Of a stretch of DNA of 40,889 bases, positions 14,585 to 22,736 are shown one piece after another. Positions within the stretch are counted from its first letter, which is position 1; every line of letters begins with the position of its first letter. The notes beneath the pieces are model-generated. The model saw only the letters and a program-made list of their open reading frames with translations. It did no database searches and was not told the DNA's origin. Origin of the DNA: a virus; the IMG/VR virus record IMGVR_UViG_3300048588_000154, positions 1 to 40,889 of that record, one strand, 5' to 3'. A program made the position numbers and the translations under genes.

Positions 14585-15131
14585 TCTGCATGATCTCGTT
14601 CGCCACAACATCAGCTTGCATCAGAGAGCCCTGATCCTCATCAGGGAAGAGGCCCCGCCGCATTTTGCTTGCCGTCCTGCCAATGTTCAAACACCACGCA
14701 TCGACCCCCTCTTGAATCATGCACTCGACGAACATCGACAGTCCGGCTTTCGATGCACAGTATGCGCTCCAGGTTGCCCTGGCCTTCCGAGCCGCCGATG
14801 ATCCGATCAGAATGATCCGGCACTTTGGATTGACCGACAGAGCTGCCTGCACGCAGTTGTAGGACCCAAGGAGATTGACATTGATCTGTCGATGCCATGC
14901 GCTGACCGATCCACCCGTCACAGGCTCGGGCGTGATGACCCCGGCGAACACGATCAACGTGTCGGGCCGCTGCATGGTGATCCTCGTCATCTGGCTTTGG
15001 TTCGTGACATCAAGCTCCCCGCTCGTAAATGCCTTTACCTTCGCCGCCTCCAGCCAGGGGCCCGATCTGATCCGCATGAGAAGCGCCTGCGCGATGTCTG
15101 AGCCCGCCCCGATCACGACTATCTTGTGCAT
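14526..15131 (-). CDS. SDR-family reductase, TarJ/Bcs1-C-like
   Basis: This is a short-chain dehydrogenase. GAGSDIA (8-14) is the nucleotide loop, FAGVI (62-66) replaces the usual NNAG, N86 lies in NVNLLGS, and SSAARKARATWSAYCASK gives S111/S112, Y124 and K128. The later segment GRTASKMRRGLFPDED resembles the RTATPMR region of the SDR half of bifunctional cytidylyltransferase/SDR enzymes (Bcs1/Acs1), which reduce ribulose 5-phosphate to ribitol 5-phosphate. The start lies inside the cytidylyltransferase gene, with GGAG 10 bases upstream. It is the last gene of the cassette. Family is firm; substrate is inferred from context. Confidence 0.85.
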   Translation of the reverse strand: MHKIVVIGAGSDIAQALLMRIRSGPWLEAAKVKAFTSGELDVTNQSQMTRITMQRPDTLIVFAGVITPEPVTGGSVSAWHRQINVNLLGSYNCVQAALSVNPKCRIILIGSSAARKARATWSAYCASKAGLSMFVECMIQEGVDAWCLNIGRTASKMRRGLFPDEDQGSLMQADVVANEIMQIMLNRRVDRISWLARGRDV

Positions 15132-15711
15132 TGAAAGCCATCTCCATGAGTTCCAGGTCGCCTGGATACGTCAGCTTAAGCCCAGTCCTCCAGCTCCCCG
15201 GAATGAGCCGGCAGTCCCATTGATTCAAGGTCGCCATCAAGGACCATTCATCGCCATCAGAAAGATGCCCGAAGCGATCCAGGACTTGACGAAGCAGCCC
15301 CGCATCAAATACCTGAGGGGTATGAATGATACTCATCAGATGACGAGGAATCGGCGTGAAGCTTCCCGATAGTTTGAGCACAGCGGAATTGATGGAAGGT
15401 GATCCGAAGGCCACGGCTGACCCCTCGGATCGAATGGCAAGATCGTAATCAGAGGTCGATGGTAAAAATCTTGCACCCTCGGCGATGATAACACGATCAG
15501 TTTTCACATGGGCGAGCCCCCGCAACACACTCTCCCGCCTTGTCTCACCGCCACATATATCCTTTCCCACAACCACCAATGAATCGACGAGAGGCCGAAG
15601 GCAACCCTCGACGATCTCCCACGGTCTCAGCCCATTGATGAAAACCTCCATCTTGTCAGCGCCAAACCTCGTTCCAGAGCCAGCCGCAAGGACAAGAGCG
15701 GTAATGCTCAT
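15010..15711 (-). CDS. IspD/TarI-like cytidylyltransferase
   Basis: Enzymes of this family join CTP to a sugar-alcohol phosphate. The family landmarks are present: LAAGSGTRFGADK (8-20, with R15 and K20), GGETRRESV (54-62), EGAR (78-81, in place of DAAR), HTPQVF (130-135), DGDEWS (152-157) and LKLTYPGDLELME (178-190). This fits an IspD/TarI fold, divergent at the acidic motif. ATG 15711 overlaps the preceding stop (ATGA), with GGGAGG 7 bases upstream. The last ~40 codons overlap the SDR gene in another frame and lie past the usual family end. The reductase and transferase neighbours suggest CDP-ribitol or CDP-glycerol rather than isoprenoid synthesis. Confidence 0.82.
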   Translation of the reverse strand: MSITALVLAAGSGTRFGADKMEVFINGLRPWEIVEGCLRPLVDSLVVVGKDICGGETRRESVLRGLAHVKTDRVIIAEGARFLPSTSDYDLAIRSEGSAVAFGSPSINSAVLKLSGSFTPIPRHLMSIIHTPQVFDAGLLRQVLDRFGHLSDGDEWSLMATLNQWDCRLIPGSWRTGLKLTYPGDLELMEMAFNAQDSRDRGGLRHRAGASHADQIGPLAGGGEGKGIYERGA

Positions 15712-15896
15712 CGCATGGCCTCCCAATCGCATCTGATCCGTTCATTGATCCGCTTGATCGGATCATCATCGAGCCTGATCGAAATATGCTCCAGACGCTT
15801 GTGCCATGCGTCGCTGAGCATTTTCAGATACCGCTTGGACTCCTCCAATGAATCGAGCAAGGCCAGAGCTGCATCACGATCATTCGGGCTTATCAT
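15708..15896 (-). CDS. Small helical protein, 62 aa
   Basis: ATGA overlaps join it to both the transferase (15893-15896) and the cytidylyltransferase (15708-15711). It is charged and almost all helix. No family is recognised; its fixed place in the cassette suggests an accessory subunit or regulator (inference). Confidence 0.65.
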   Translation of the reverse strand: MISPNDRDAALALLDSLEESKRYLKMLSDAWHKRLEHISIRLDDDPIKRINERIRCDWEAMR

Positions 15897-16873
15897 CGCA
15901 GAGCCTCCCGGATTGCCTGGACGATGTCTTTCCCATCCTTGATATAAAGATCAGGATACTGCCCAGGCTTGAAGTCAAGGATCGCATCATGGATCGCTCG
16001 ATCGACCCGCCTGTCCTCGCCGACATGGAACAGGCTGGGCTCAAGGTGTCTGTTGTCGCGGGCGTTGTGTCTCATGTTCCGATCCGGTCCGCCTCTCAGG
16101 ATCACGATCGGGCGATCAAGCAATGTGTATTCACAGACCACAGACGAGAAGTCAGAGACAAGGCAGCTCGATTGCTTCATCAGCTCATCATAGCGGAAGT
16201 AGCGGGGATCATCATGGGTGATAAGCTGGGCGCGTTCTGTATGGCGAAAGAGTTGATGGACACCTTGCATGAAAGCCTCATGGAGGTGATTGATCGGATG
16301 CAGCTTGACCATGACATCAAGGCCCGATGTGATCATCAGTCTTATGTTCTCTCTCAGAGCAAGAAGCCCCGCATCCCTGTGCGATGGCATATAAAGAACA
16401 GGACCTTTCTTGTTCCACTCGGGAAGGTTCTCATAGCATGACGCTCTGGTGAATGATGTTCGCTGCATCCTGTGAGCATACTCGGGGTATCTCGTTGTAT
16501 AAGGCTCCCAGAAGTGTTCGCCCTGGACCATTAGATGCTGCCAGCGTTCCGGCTTCCAGTTGCCGAGATCCGGCCCCTTGAATGAAACCCCATGGAAGAT
16601 CTGAATGGTATTGAGAGCGCGCCAATCCCCTGTCAGCTTCTGATAGCAAGAGATCACGTTAAGCATCTGGCGACGCCTGACCTCGTGCCACATATGCTCA
16701 TCCCTTTGAACACAGACAGCATCAATCCCCAGGATCTGCTTTGCGTAGATGGCTGTTTCCTTGACTGTCGTGATGATGATCGGCTGTATCTCGGGCATCC
16801 GTTCGATGATCGGCAGGAAGTGGGAGATGTACCCATGGTTGTTGACAAAGAACGCGACCGGCTTTCTGCTCAT
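15893..16873 (-). CDS. TagB/TagF-family polyol-phosphate transferase
   Basis: The family (CDP-glycerol:poly(glycerophosphate) glycerophosphotransferase and CDP-ribitol relatives) moves polyol phosphates from a CDP donor onto a glycan or polymer. Its motifs appear in order: FHGVSFKG (93-100), YMPSHRD (161-167), VKLHP (189-193), SDFSSVVCEY (240-249) and DRPIV (253-257). At 326 residues it holds the GT-B catalytic core without the N-terminal glycosyltransferase or membrane-anchoring parts of full-length TagF. Start and end are both ATGA overlaps. Its acceptor is unknown; lack of a membrane helix suggests a cytoplasmic acceptor or one reached peripherally. Confidence 0.85.
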   Translation of the reverse strand: MSRKPVAFFVNNHGYISHFLPIIERMPEIQPIIITTVKETAIYAKQILGIDAVCVQRDEHMWHEVRRRQMLNVISCYQKLTGDWRALNTIQIFHGVSFKGPDLGNWKPERWQHLMVQGEHFWEPYTTRYPEYAHRMQRTSFTRASCYENLPEWNKKGPVLYMPSHRDAGLLALRENIRLMITSGLDVMVKLHPINHLHEAFMQGVHQLFRHTERAQLITHDDPRYFRYDELMKQSSCLVSDFSSVVCEYTLLDRPIVILRGGPDRNMRHNARDNRHLEPSLFHVGEDRRVDRAIHDAILDFKPGQYPDLYIKDGKDIVQAIREALR

Positions 16874-17304
16874 ACGAATTCCCCCACAAGACTGATCATA
16901 ATTTCCCGCCCTCTCGGATCATCAAGCTCGAACGCGAGCAGACGCTGCCAGCGTCCGAGATGAAGCATGTTGTCAAGAACTGGTATCGTTTCAGAAGTAT
17001 TTACCAGAAGGCTCTTGATGTGGCTATGACCATTCACCGGCTCGTCGGGCGGGACATCCCGGCAATCAAGATCATCATGCGCATAGCGGGCTGAGCGGGG
17101 GGCGAACTCTTCGAGCTTTCGCATCGTGTCCGACATCAGCAAAGGCTCGAACTCATAGATCCGGACGCCCAATGTTGTATGCCTTGAATAGACATTGCAG
17201 AGCCCCGAGCGAAGATTCAGAGTCCTAACAGCAGCCTGGACCCTCTCTGTTATATCAATGACTCTCTTGCCCGGCTCGATTCGCATGATGGTGTGCTTGA
17301 ACAT
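16870..17304 (-). CDS. YjbQ/UPF0047-family protein
   Basis: The length (144 aa) and landmarks fit YjbQ: SRHTT (40-44), E51, HDD (76-78), NGHSH (91-95), LGRWQ (116-120) and DDPRGRE near 128-134. Bacterial YjbQ is a small, probably oligomeric enzyme annotated as secondary thiamine-phosphate synthase; its physiological role is poorly defined. GGGG lies 6 bases before the ATG. It is first in the cassette and overlaps the transferase start (ATGA). Presence in this coupled cassette suggests a phosphate-handling step on the polyol substrate, but that is inference. Confidence 0.85.
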   Translation of the reverse strand: MFKHTIMRIEPGKRVIDITERVQAAVRTLNLRSGLCNVYSRHTTLGVRIYEFEPLLMSDTMRKLEEFAPRSARYAHDDLDCRDVPPDEPVNGHSHIKSLLVNTSETIPVLDNMLHLGRWQRLLAFELDDPRGREIMISLVGEFV

Positions 17305-17316
17305 GATGATCCCCTA

Positions 17317-17353
17317 TAAAAAAACCACCGCCGAGCGGATGCCAAGCGGTGGT
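17317..17353 (-). terminator. Intrinsic terminator after the virion operon
   Basis: On the minus strand ACCACCGC (17353-17346) pairs with GCGGTGGT (17331-17324), followed by a T run (17323-17317). It lies between the last virion gene and YjbQ, ending only 12 bases before the YjbQ start codon. Confidence 0.85.
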
Positions 17354-17403
17354 CGAGAAGCGGAAAAAACCCCACCCAAAGGCAGGAGTTCCCTCATTAT
17401 ACC

Positions 17404-17754
17404 CTACCCCTGGCTTAGGCGCTGCCTCACGTCCAGGGTTTCGGGAAACTGGACTATATAGGTCTTGCTTGATCTCGTGATCTCGATCTCCCACGACAGG
17501 CGCTCGCCAGCCTGTAGATCATCGGTGTCGTCTGTGTCCATCGTGATCTCGATTTCCCCGCGAGAGGCATCGCCAACAACAGACACCTTGCTTGCTGCAA
17601 GCGTCAGCTCGACAAGCTCCTCGCCCGAGCCAAGAAAGATCGCCTTGATGGCGCTGGCGTTCTCAAGACTGAACGGCGCTCCGTTCGCGGTCTTGAGCAA
17701 TACCTTGATTGTTCGATCTGTGCCTTTGATGATCGAGAGAAGCTGACTCATCAT
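17404..17754 (-). CDS. Putative baseplate/fibre-associated protein, 116 aa
   Basis: This beta-rich protein has alternating hydrophobic strands (IKAIFLG; VELTLAASKVSVV; GEIEITMDTDDTDDLQAG; YIVQFPETLDV), the kind of Ig-like or BppU-N-like layout common in phage adhesion proteins. AGGAC lies 6 bases before the double-ATG start. It is the last gene of the virion operon. Exact role unknown. Confidence 0.6.
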   Translation of the reverse strand: MMSQLLSIIKGTDRTIKVLLKTANGAPFSLENASAIKAIFLGSGEELVELTLAASKVSVVGDASRGEIEITMDTDDTDDLQAGERLSWEIEITRSSKTYIVQFPETLDVRQRLSQG

Positions 17755-17757
17755 GTC

Positions 17758-18129
17758 TTAGTCCTCGCATGTGTGAACGACGCCGATCAATTGATCCTCG
17801 TCGAGTATCTGACCAATGAGCGCCCCATCATCAGAGGCCCCGCCGCCATCGTCTCTCAGGAACAGCTCATAGGCTTTCCTGATCAGGGTAATGCCATCGT
17901 TCTGAAACACAGAATAGACGACATCAATCGCCGGAACATCAGGCATGTCCAGGCTGTTGTTTTCGTACTCGCCCTCAGAGTATTCGATGAAATCGAGAAG
18001 AGTCCCATCAGCCCAGACCGTGAAAGGATCGCGCGAGGTCACGCGGGCCGAGATGATCAGATCCTCAGAGCCATCATCAATCGCAACCCAGAGGGGAATC
18101 TTGGCTCCTGTCTTTACCTTGATAGTCAT
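17758..18129 (-). CDS. Putative baseplate/fibre-associated protein, 123 aa
   Basis: The opening KTGAKIPLWVAIDDGSEDL and the GEYENNSLDMPDVP stretch recur in upper-baseplate and fibre-associated phage proteins I know. A Gly/Asp-rich linker (DDGGGASDDG) precedes the C-terminus. It sits between the main fibre and the 17404 gene in the same operon, so a virion role at the tail tip is likely. Confidence 0.6.
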   Translation of the reverse strand: MTIKVKTGAKIPLWVAIDDGSEDLIISARVTSRDPFTVWADGTLLDFIEYSEGEYENNSLDMPDVPAIDVVYSVFQNDGITLIRKAYELFLRDDGGGASDDGALIGQILDEDQLIGVVHTCED

Positions 18130-18141
18130 TTTTCCCTGCCC

Positions 18142-19965
18142 TTATGCAAACGCTTGCGCGATGGTTCCATAATGATTCGTTCCGTCGTAGACCAATTGCA
18201 CAACATCAACAGCGAATGCACCCGGCGATAACGTAGGGGCAACACCTCCAGGCCATTTCACTGAAGCAGGCCATGTAATTGCCCTGGGTGTGCTGTCCTG
18301 CGTGATCACGAGATGATAGATGTCTCCAGATTTTGAGTTGGCAAAAGTGAGAGTGCAATCGGCATTAAGGCCTATCGTGTGAACGCGGCCTTCAAGAAAA
18401 TCAACAACCTTCGAGCTTCCACTATTTCCGAGAGCATTTGTGCCAACGGCCACCCATTGCGTGGCTACCTCATAAATTCCTGACGTGAGAGTTGAGCCGG
18501 TGACTCTGAGAATTCTTTGAGCGCCGCCTGGGTTTCCGTTCGGCATCGTAATGCGATACTTTGTCGTCATGCCTGTGCCAGCACGAAGACCGAAAGCATT
18601 TGATTCATTCTGACGATTGGTTGTATGCCACCAGAAAGTATTCTCAGCAGCCGCTGTCGCTGAATCAACCCCCGCGCCCGATGGCAGGTTCAGATAATAG
18701 CCGAGCGACATGCTGCGCTTGGTGCCGCCGACCTTCCAGATATTGGCGCGTTCGTCTGCACTGAACAGAGAGAAGCCTGGGTATTTTCCAAGAGAGAGAG
18801 TTGCATCCTCAGGAGACTGAGTGTATTCCCCGAACGTGACAGCATAAAAATTGCTGCAGTTCATGAATCGGCCACCCAGCACAACCCCGAAGGTTGAAGC
18901 CGAGGAAGCATCAGAGGCATAGATCCCGCTGTTGGAGCCACTGGCTATATTATTGGTTCCGCCCAGAATGCTTGAATACGAACCACTAACCCTGTTCGTT
19001 AGACCACCACCGATGAAGGCGTTGTCAATTGAGTTGGTCATGCGATTGAAAACGCCGCCAACGATTGCGCAACCCTGTGCTCCAGAGGGTATGGGTTGGT
19101 TAACTCCATTCCATGCCATGTTCAAGTCAATGCACTTCTTGCCGATGTCTCTGGTGCCCGCTGCGTATCGCCCATCATCAAGATAGATCGCGCCGCCGCT
19201 GTAGCCAGTCGATCCTGCATTGGAAGGCTTGAACTTCAAAGCCCCGAGCATTCCATTGGAGCCGCTGAAAGTCTGAGATGAAAAAAGGAGATCGTTATCG
19301 GCCCAATCATAATCGCCATCGGTCCCGGAGTTTTTTCTTAGTACCTGATTTGTTGTACCTCCGGTCGGTCCTCCACCAGGGTCGCCTTGTGGTCCCTGTT
19401 CGCCTTGTGGTCCCTGTTCGCCTTGTGGACCCTGCGCTCCATCAGCGCCCTTGATGTTATAAAGTGGAGTATCTGGAAATCCAGCCCAGCCGTTATCAAT
19501 TGAGTATTGAAAGACATCGCCATTGGAGATGACGACGAAGATGTCACCATCAAGAGGAACGCTTACATCAGTAGTAGGATCTGTTCCGAAGTACCACTTC
19601 GCAGGGGAGATCCTGCCGATGCCTTCAAAGCCTGTGCCGGTATAGATCTGGAGAAAACCCACATCATCATAAATCACATCGCCAGGGACGAGATCGGTTG
19701 GCTCTGTGCCTGATTCATACCAGCGGCTGCCCTTGACATGGATCGTTGTGTCAACCCACTGTGAGCCATCGTACTGATAAAGCAGGCCATTGGTTTCCAG
19801 AATGAAAAGATCACCGGCCAATGCTCCTGTGACTGCCTCTGGATCTGCGCCTCTTTGAATGGTGCTGCCTCGCACACCTGCTTCGCCCGCTGCACCTGCA
19901 GGGCCTTGGGGGCCTTGTGGTCCAGGAGGCCCCTGATTTTCGCCGCCGATATTGATCAGACCCAT
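18142..19965 (-). CDS. Collagen-like tail fibre with YadA-like repeats, 607 aa
   Basis: This is a probable receptor-binding fibre. Collagen-type GPQ repeats occur at residues 12-30 and 175-197. Between them are three similar modules of the form GDLF...[11 protein letters not shown] (about 51-165). Residues 300-370 contain GGxxNxxSG-type repeats ([28 protein letters not shown]), as in the YadA head, which trimerise. A C-terminal beta-rich domain (about 500-607) probably binds the receptor or closes the trimer. AGGAG precedes the ATG. It is next to the lysis genes. Confidence 0.85.
   Translation of the reverse strand: MGLINIGGENQGPPGPQGPQGPAGAAGEAGVRGSTIQRGADPEAVTGALAGDLFILETNGLLYQYDGSQWVDTTIHVKGSRWYESGTEPTDLVPGDVIYDDVGFLQIYTGTGFEGIGRISPAKWYFGTDPTTDVSVPLDGDIFVVISNGDVFQYSIDNGWAGFPDTPLYNIKGADGAQGPQGEQGPQGEQGPQGDPGGGPTGGTTNQVLRKNSGTDGDYDWADNDLLFSSQTFSGSNGMLGALKFKPSNAGSTGYSGGAIYLDDGRYAAGTRDIGKKCIDLNMAWNGVNQPIPSGAQGCAIVGGVFNRMTNSIDNAFIGGGLTNRVSGSYSSILGGTNNIASGSNSGIYASDASSASTFGVVLGGRFMNCSNFYAVTFGEYTQSPEDATLSLGKYPGFSLFSADERANIWKVGGTKRSMSLGYYLNLPSGAGVDSATAAAENTFWWHTTNRQNESNAFGLRAGTGMTTKYRITMPNGNPGGAQRILRVTGSTLTSGIYEVATQWVAVGTNALGNSGSSKVVDFLEGRVHTIGLNADCTLTFANSKSGDIYHLVITQDSTPRAITWPASVKWPGGVAPTLSPGAFAVDVVQLVYDGTNHYGTIAQAFA
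19381..19437. repeat. 18-bp tandem repeat in fibre collagen region
   Basis: About two and a half copies of TGTGGTCCCTGTTCGCCT encode the GPQGEQ triplets of the fibre. Nearly identical copies can gain or lose units by recombination, changing fibre length. Confidence 0.8.
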
Positions 19966-19966
19966 G

Positions 19967-20470
19967 CTAGCTGCTCCTTTCCCATGCCGAGTTCTTGACT
20001 TCCATGTTGTATTCAGCCATCACCATCTGGACGTAATCATCTGTCGAGCAGACATCATCATTGCAATGTCGCGCGTTGCCCCGACGATAGGAGGCGATGG
20101 CCTTCTCGATGTTGTTGTTGTACCTCTGAAGCAGACGATTCAAGTAAGCCTCAGAGAAAACGATGTTCGTCTCGACATCGAGAAGTCCGGTCAGAGGCCC
20201 GTTATATCCAAGCCATCGGGCGGTGCCGCCCATGATCTGACCGAGCCCCCATGATGTCTGCTGCATGAATCGCTCGGTCTTCTGCGTGATCCCGAGCATC
20301 CGTGCATGAGCCTCGACGTTCCAGACATACTGAAAGTCGGATTCAAATCGCACAGCGTTCGGGTCATAGCTGGACTCAACACGGAAGATCGCCATCAGCA
20401 AAAGGTTCCGCGTTGGGATCTCAGAGGGCGAGAGAACCCGCCGCACATAAGGCCAATCCACATAACTCAT
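19967..20470 (-). CDS. Lytic transglycosylase endolysin (SLT-type), 167 aa
   Basis: The lysozyme-like SLT pattern is clear: AIFRVESSYDPNA (about 27-39, with the catalytic Glu), TSWGLGQIMGGTARWLGY (71-88), DVETNI (95-100), a YLNRLLQRYNNN helix and AIASYRRGN (125-133). It would cleave peptidoglycan at the MurNAc-GlcNAc bond. ATG 20470 overlaps the stop of the small membrane protein upstream (ATGA); the open frame extends further but that part is a shadow of the fibre gene. No signal peptide is visible, so export probably depends on a holin. Confidence 0.85.
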   Translation of the reverse strand: MSYVDWPYVRRVLSPSEIPTRNLLLMAIFRVESSYDPNAVRFESDFQYVWNVEAHARMLGITQKTERFMQQTSWGLGQIMGGTARWLGYNGPLTGLLDVETNIVFSEAYLNRLLQRYNNNIEKAIASYRRGNARHCNDDVCSTDDYVQMVMAEYNMEVKNSAWERSS

Positions 20471-20583
20471 GGGCCACCATCCCGATCTGTGAAGCGGTTG
20501 ATCAAAGCCACAAGCCCCGCGCAGAGGATCGTTATGCAAAGAGCGAGGATGATGTCGCCATCCCCGAGACGCTGCCAATTCAT
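20467..20583 (-). CDS. Small holin-like membrane protein, 38 aa
   Basis: A single hydrophobic segment, IILALCITILCAGLVALI (about 11-28), with a short charged tail (NRFTDRDGGP). GGGG lies 6 bases before the ATG, and the stop overlaps the endolysin start. Position directly before the endolysin suggests a holin or pinholin-type role (inference). Confidence 0.6.
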   Translation of the reverse strand: MNWQRLGDGDIILALCITILCAGLVALINRFTDRDGGP

Positions 20584-20592
20584 GAGATCCCC

Positions 20593-21465
20593 CTAGCTGG
20601 CGATATAACAGCCACCGAGAACGAATGATGAAAGGGAATTCAGAATGCCGCCGCCGTTCTCCGCGTCGCCATCCTGGAAGTTCTCGACCGTTATGTAATT
20701 GGTTCCTGACAGAACCTTGCCGTATATGTTCTGGGTCTGGCTGTCGAAGCTCCGTCCTACAACCGCCGCGATCGGAACAGCCATGTCCACCGCCGAGTTG
20801 TATGGAAGCCCCGTTATCCGAAGGAACCCAGAGGGCGCTGAGATAGAGGTAACATCGAGCCGTCCAGCGAGGTAAACCAATTTTCCATGCCGCTGCCATG
20901 TTATCGTCCTGACCGATGCGTTGAGCGTTGCAGATCCCCCGCCTGTCGTCAGGGCTGCTGTAGCTGTGCCCGCGAGATAGCCAAGGCTCTTTCCAATGAT
21001 GAACCAATCCGTTCCATCGCTATAGATCGTGATGGCTGCATATGCTTGATCAATCACAAAGGACGCGGTGGCGTTGTCGATCTTCTCCGATCCGTTCCGA
21101 ACGATCGTGATGTTGTTCGTCGGAGCATCACCCGTGATGTCTTTGAGATGGAACATCAGCCCATCGGCGGGAGCCGGAAGGTTGAAAGTGATCGCCCCGC
21201 CTGACACATTACAGAGGTAGATCTTGTTATGGTCAGTTGCTGCAGGCGATACCGATGTCGCCCCTGTCGCTGTCGCCGTCAGCTTCTCAAGACGTCGGAA
21301 GGTCGAGCGCCCGCCCGATCTCAGCTTAAGCTCATTCGATGATGCCTCTCTCCTGAATGCAGGGGTGTTGGCAATGTTCGATCGAAACACAAGATCAAGC
21401 TCATCGTTCGCCCCGCGCCCGATCTCAAATATCGTTGCTCTGATCCGTTGGATGATGCTCGGCAT
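20593..21465 (-). CDS. Tail fibre protein, 290 aa
   Basis: An N-terminal virion-like segment (residues 1-60) is followed by a beta-rich domain with LCNVSGGAITFNLPAPADG...FHLKDITG, a phrase common in phage fibre and tailspike proteins, and a C-terminal globular beta domain. The start overlaps the preceding stop (TAATG at 21465). It probably attaches to the baseplate next to the collagen-like fibre. Confidence 0.75.
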   Translation of the reverse strand: MPSIIQRIRATIFEIGRGANDELDLVFRSNIANTPAFRREASSNELKLRSGGRSTFRRLEKLTATATGATSVSPAATDHNKIYLCNVSGGAITFNLPAPADGLMFHLKDITGDAPTNNITIVRNGSEKIDNATASFVIDQAYAAITIYSDGTDWFIIGKSLGYLAGTATAALTTGGGSATLNASVRTITWQRHGKLVYLAGRLDVTSISAPSGFLRITGLPYNSAVDMAVPIAAVVGRSFDSQTQNIYGKVLSGTNYITVENFQDGDAENGGGILNSLSSFVLGGCYIAS

Positions 21466-22103
21466 TAGAAATACTCCACCACGTTGTTAATGAGTTCAGG
21501 ATACTGATCAGATGCAACCCCGGTTTCATCGAAGCACGCCGTGACGTTCTCATCGAAAACGAAATCCTGGATGCGGCAGCGATCCCCATTGATCTCGACA
21601 CAAGCGTCCGATCCCCCGCTCCAGCCCGAAGAGAAGCGGGCTCCACGCAGGACAACATCATCGCCATTGATGATGATGGCCCGCGTCAGGGCGAAGTTCG
21701 ACTTGTAGAAAGTCGTGAATAGAAAGTCGATCTCGACCTTGAAAGGAATGGTGATCGTGTTGCTCAGGAACAGGTTCGAGTTGCTGCCGACGAAGAGTAT
21801 CCGGGCACCGCTGCTGATCGCGGCAAGGCATGTCTCAAGATCTGCATAGTGAGCCCCCGAGAAGTCGCCGATGAAGTAGTTGTATTCCTGAATCCGTGGA
21901 GCCCTCTCATCGAGGTTCTTGATCCATCTCTGGGTTATATATTCCAGCCAGTTTTGATAAGGCGCTGGCGGCTTCTGTCCTGGCTGCCATGTCGCCTGCT
22001 GAAGACCGCTTGGCGGCTCGATGATGTCAACGAGAGGGGTCGTGTTTGAATCACCCCAGTTACTGAATGCTGACGGCCTGTCCTCGGTGATGAAAATCGG
22101 CAT
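21465..22103 (-). CDS. Tail fibre/tailspike-type protein, 212 aa
   Basis: After an N-terminal segment with WQPGQKPPAPYQNWLEYITQRWIKNLDE (a baseplate-attachment-like stretch), the rest is beta-helix-like with repeated ILFVGSNSN, VEIDFLF and DDVVLRGARF strands. It is too short for a full depolymerase. ATG 22103 is chosen because GCGAGG lies upstream; the extra 14 codons of the open frame are unsupported. Confidence 0.65.
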   Translation of the reverse strand: MPIFITEDRPSAFSNWGDSNTTPLVDIIEPPSGLQQATWQPGQKPPAPYQNWLEYITQRWIKNLDERAPRIQEYNYFIGDFSGAHYADLETCLAAISSGARILFVGSNSNLFLSNTITIPFKVEIDFLFTTFYKSNFALTRAIIINGDDVVLRGARFSSGWSGGSDACVEINGDRCRIQDFVFDENVTACFDETGVASDQYPELINNVVEYF

Positions 22104-22126
22104 AACAAAAACCTCGCTCGGGTTGA

Positions 22127-22729
22127 TTAAATAAGACCTGACCACGCGCCGCCGATGTCGGGATCAGAGAGAGAGCCAAAGCCGCCCCCAGTCTCGCCGC
22201 CATCGAAAGCAAAGACATCATCGGGATCTGTGTCAGGAGGGGCCACAGCAACAAAGAGGATCTTGACCCCTGCTGCCGCCACCTCCTGAAGATTGGAATA
22301 GATGAACGATGAAGGCACATCGGGGGTAATGCCATTGACATACAGCCCCACGTTCGCGCCGCCAAGATTCATGTAATGAACTTCGCTCGCCTGAAAGATC
22401 AGACGGGTTGCCCGAATGATCGCATCAGGCTCACCCTTGCTAAAGTTCTTCACGATCTTGACCGCGATCAGGATGCGATAGAAGTCATCCTGTAAACCTT
22501 CCCGCTCCTGACCGACAAGATCCCCAAGCTGATCGAGGAACGCGCCCTGGGCATTCGCAAGGATCTCGGCCTCAAGGAGATCGGTCAGCACATCCTCAAG
22601 ATCCTGGATCTGCTTTGCGAGAAGTCCAACGGTGCCCTCGATGCGAGGCTTGCCCTTGTACTGTCCGGTCAGTCTGTCTTTGGCATCCTGGACATGAGTC
22701 GTTACTTTCGTGATCTTTGAATCAGCCAT
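22127..22729 (-). CDS. DUF2612-like baseplate protein, 200 aa
   Basis: The order LEDVLTDLLEAEIL, GAFLDQLGDLVGQEREGLQDDFYR, and VKIVKNFSKGEPDAIIRATR is typical of the DUF2612 family found after the J-like baseplate gene in myoviruses. It is thought to sit at the baseplate edge near fibre attachment. A Gly/Asp-rich C-terminus follows. GAGGG precedes the ATG. Confidence 0.8.
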   Translation of the reverse strand: MADSKITKVTTHVQDAKDRLTGQYKGKPRIEGTVGLLAKQIQDLEDVLTDLLEAEILANAQGAFLDQLGDLVGQEREGLQDDFYRILIAVKIVKNFSKGEPDAIIRATRLIFQASEVHYMNLGGANVGLYVNGITPDVPSSFIYSNLQEVAAAGVKILFVAVAPPDTDPDDVFAFDGGETGGGFGSLSDPDIGGAWSGLI

Positions 22730-22736
22730 GATGCCC

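Noticed and set aside
19381-19437. CRISPR-like or regulatory tandem repeat
   Set aside because: The repeats have no spacers and encode in-frame collagen triplets of the fibre.
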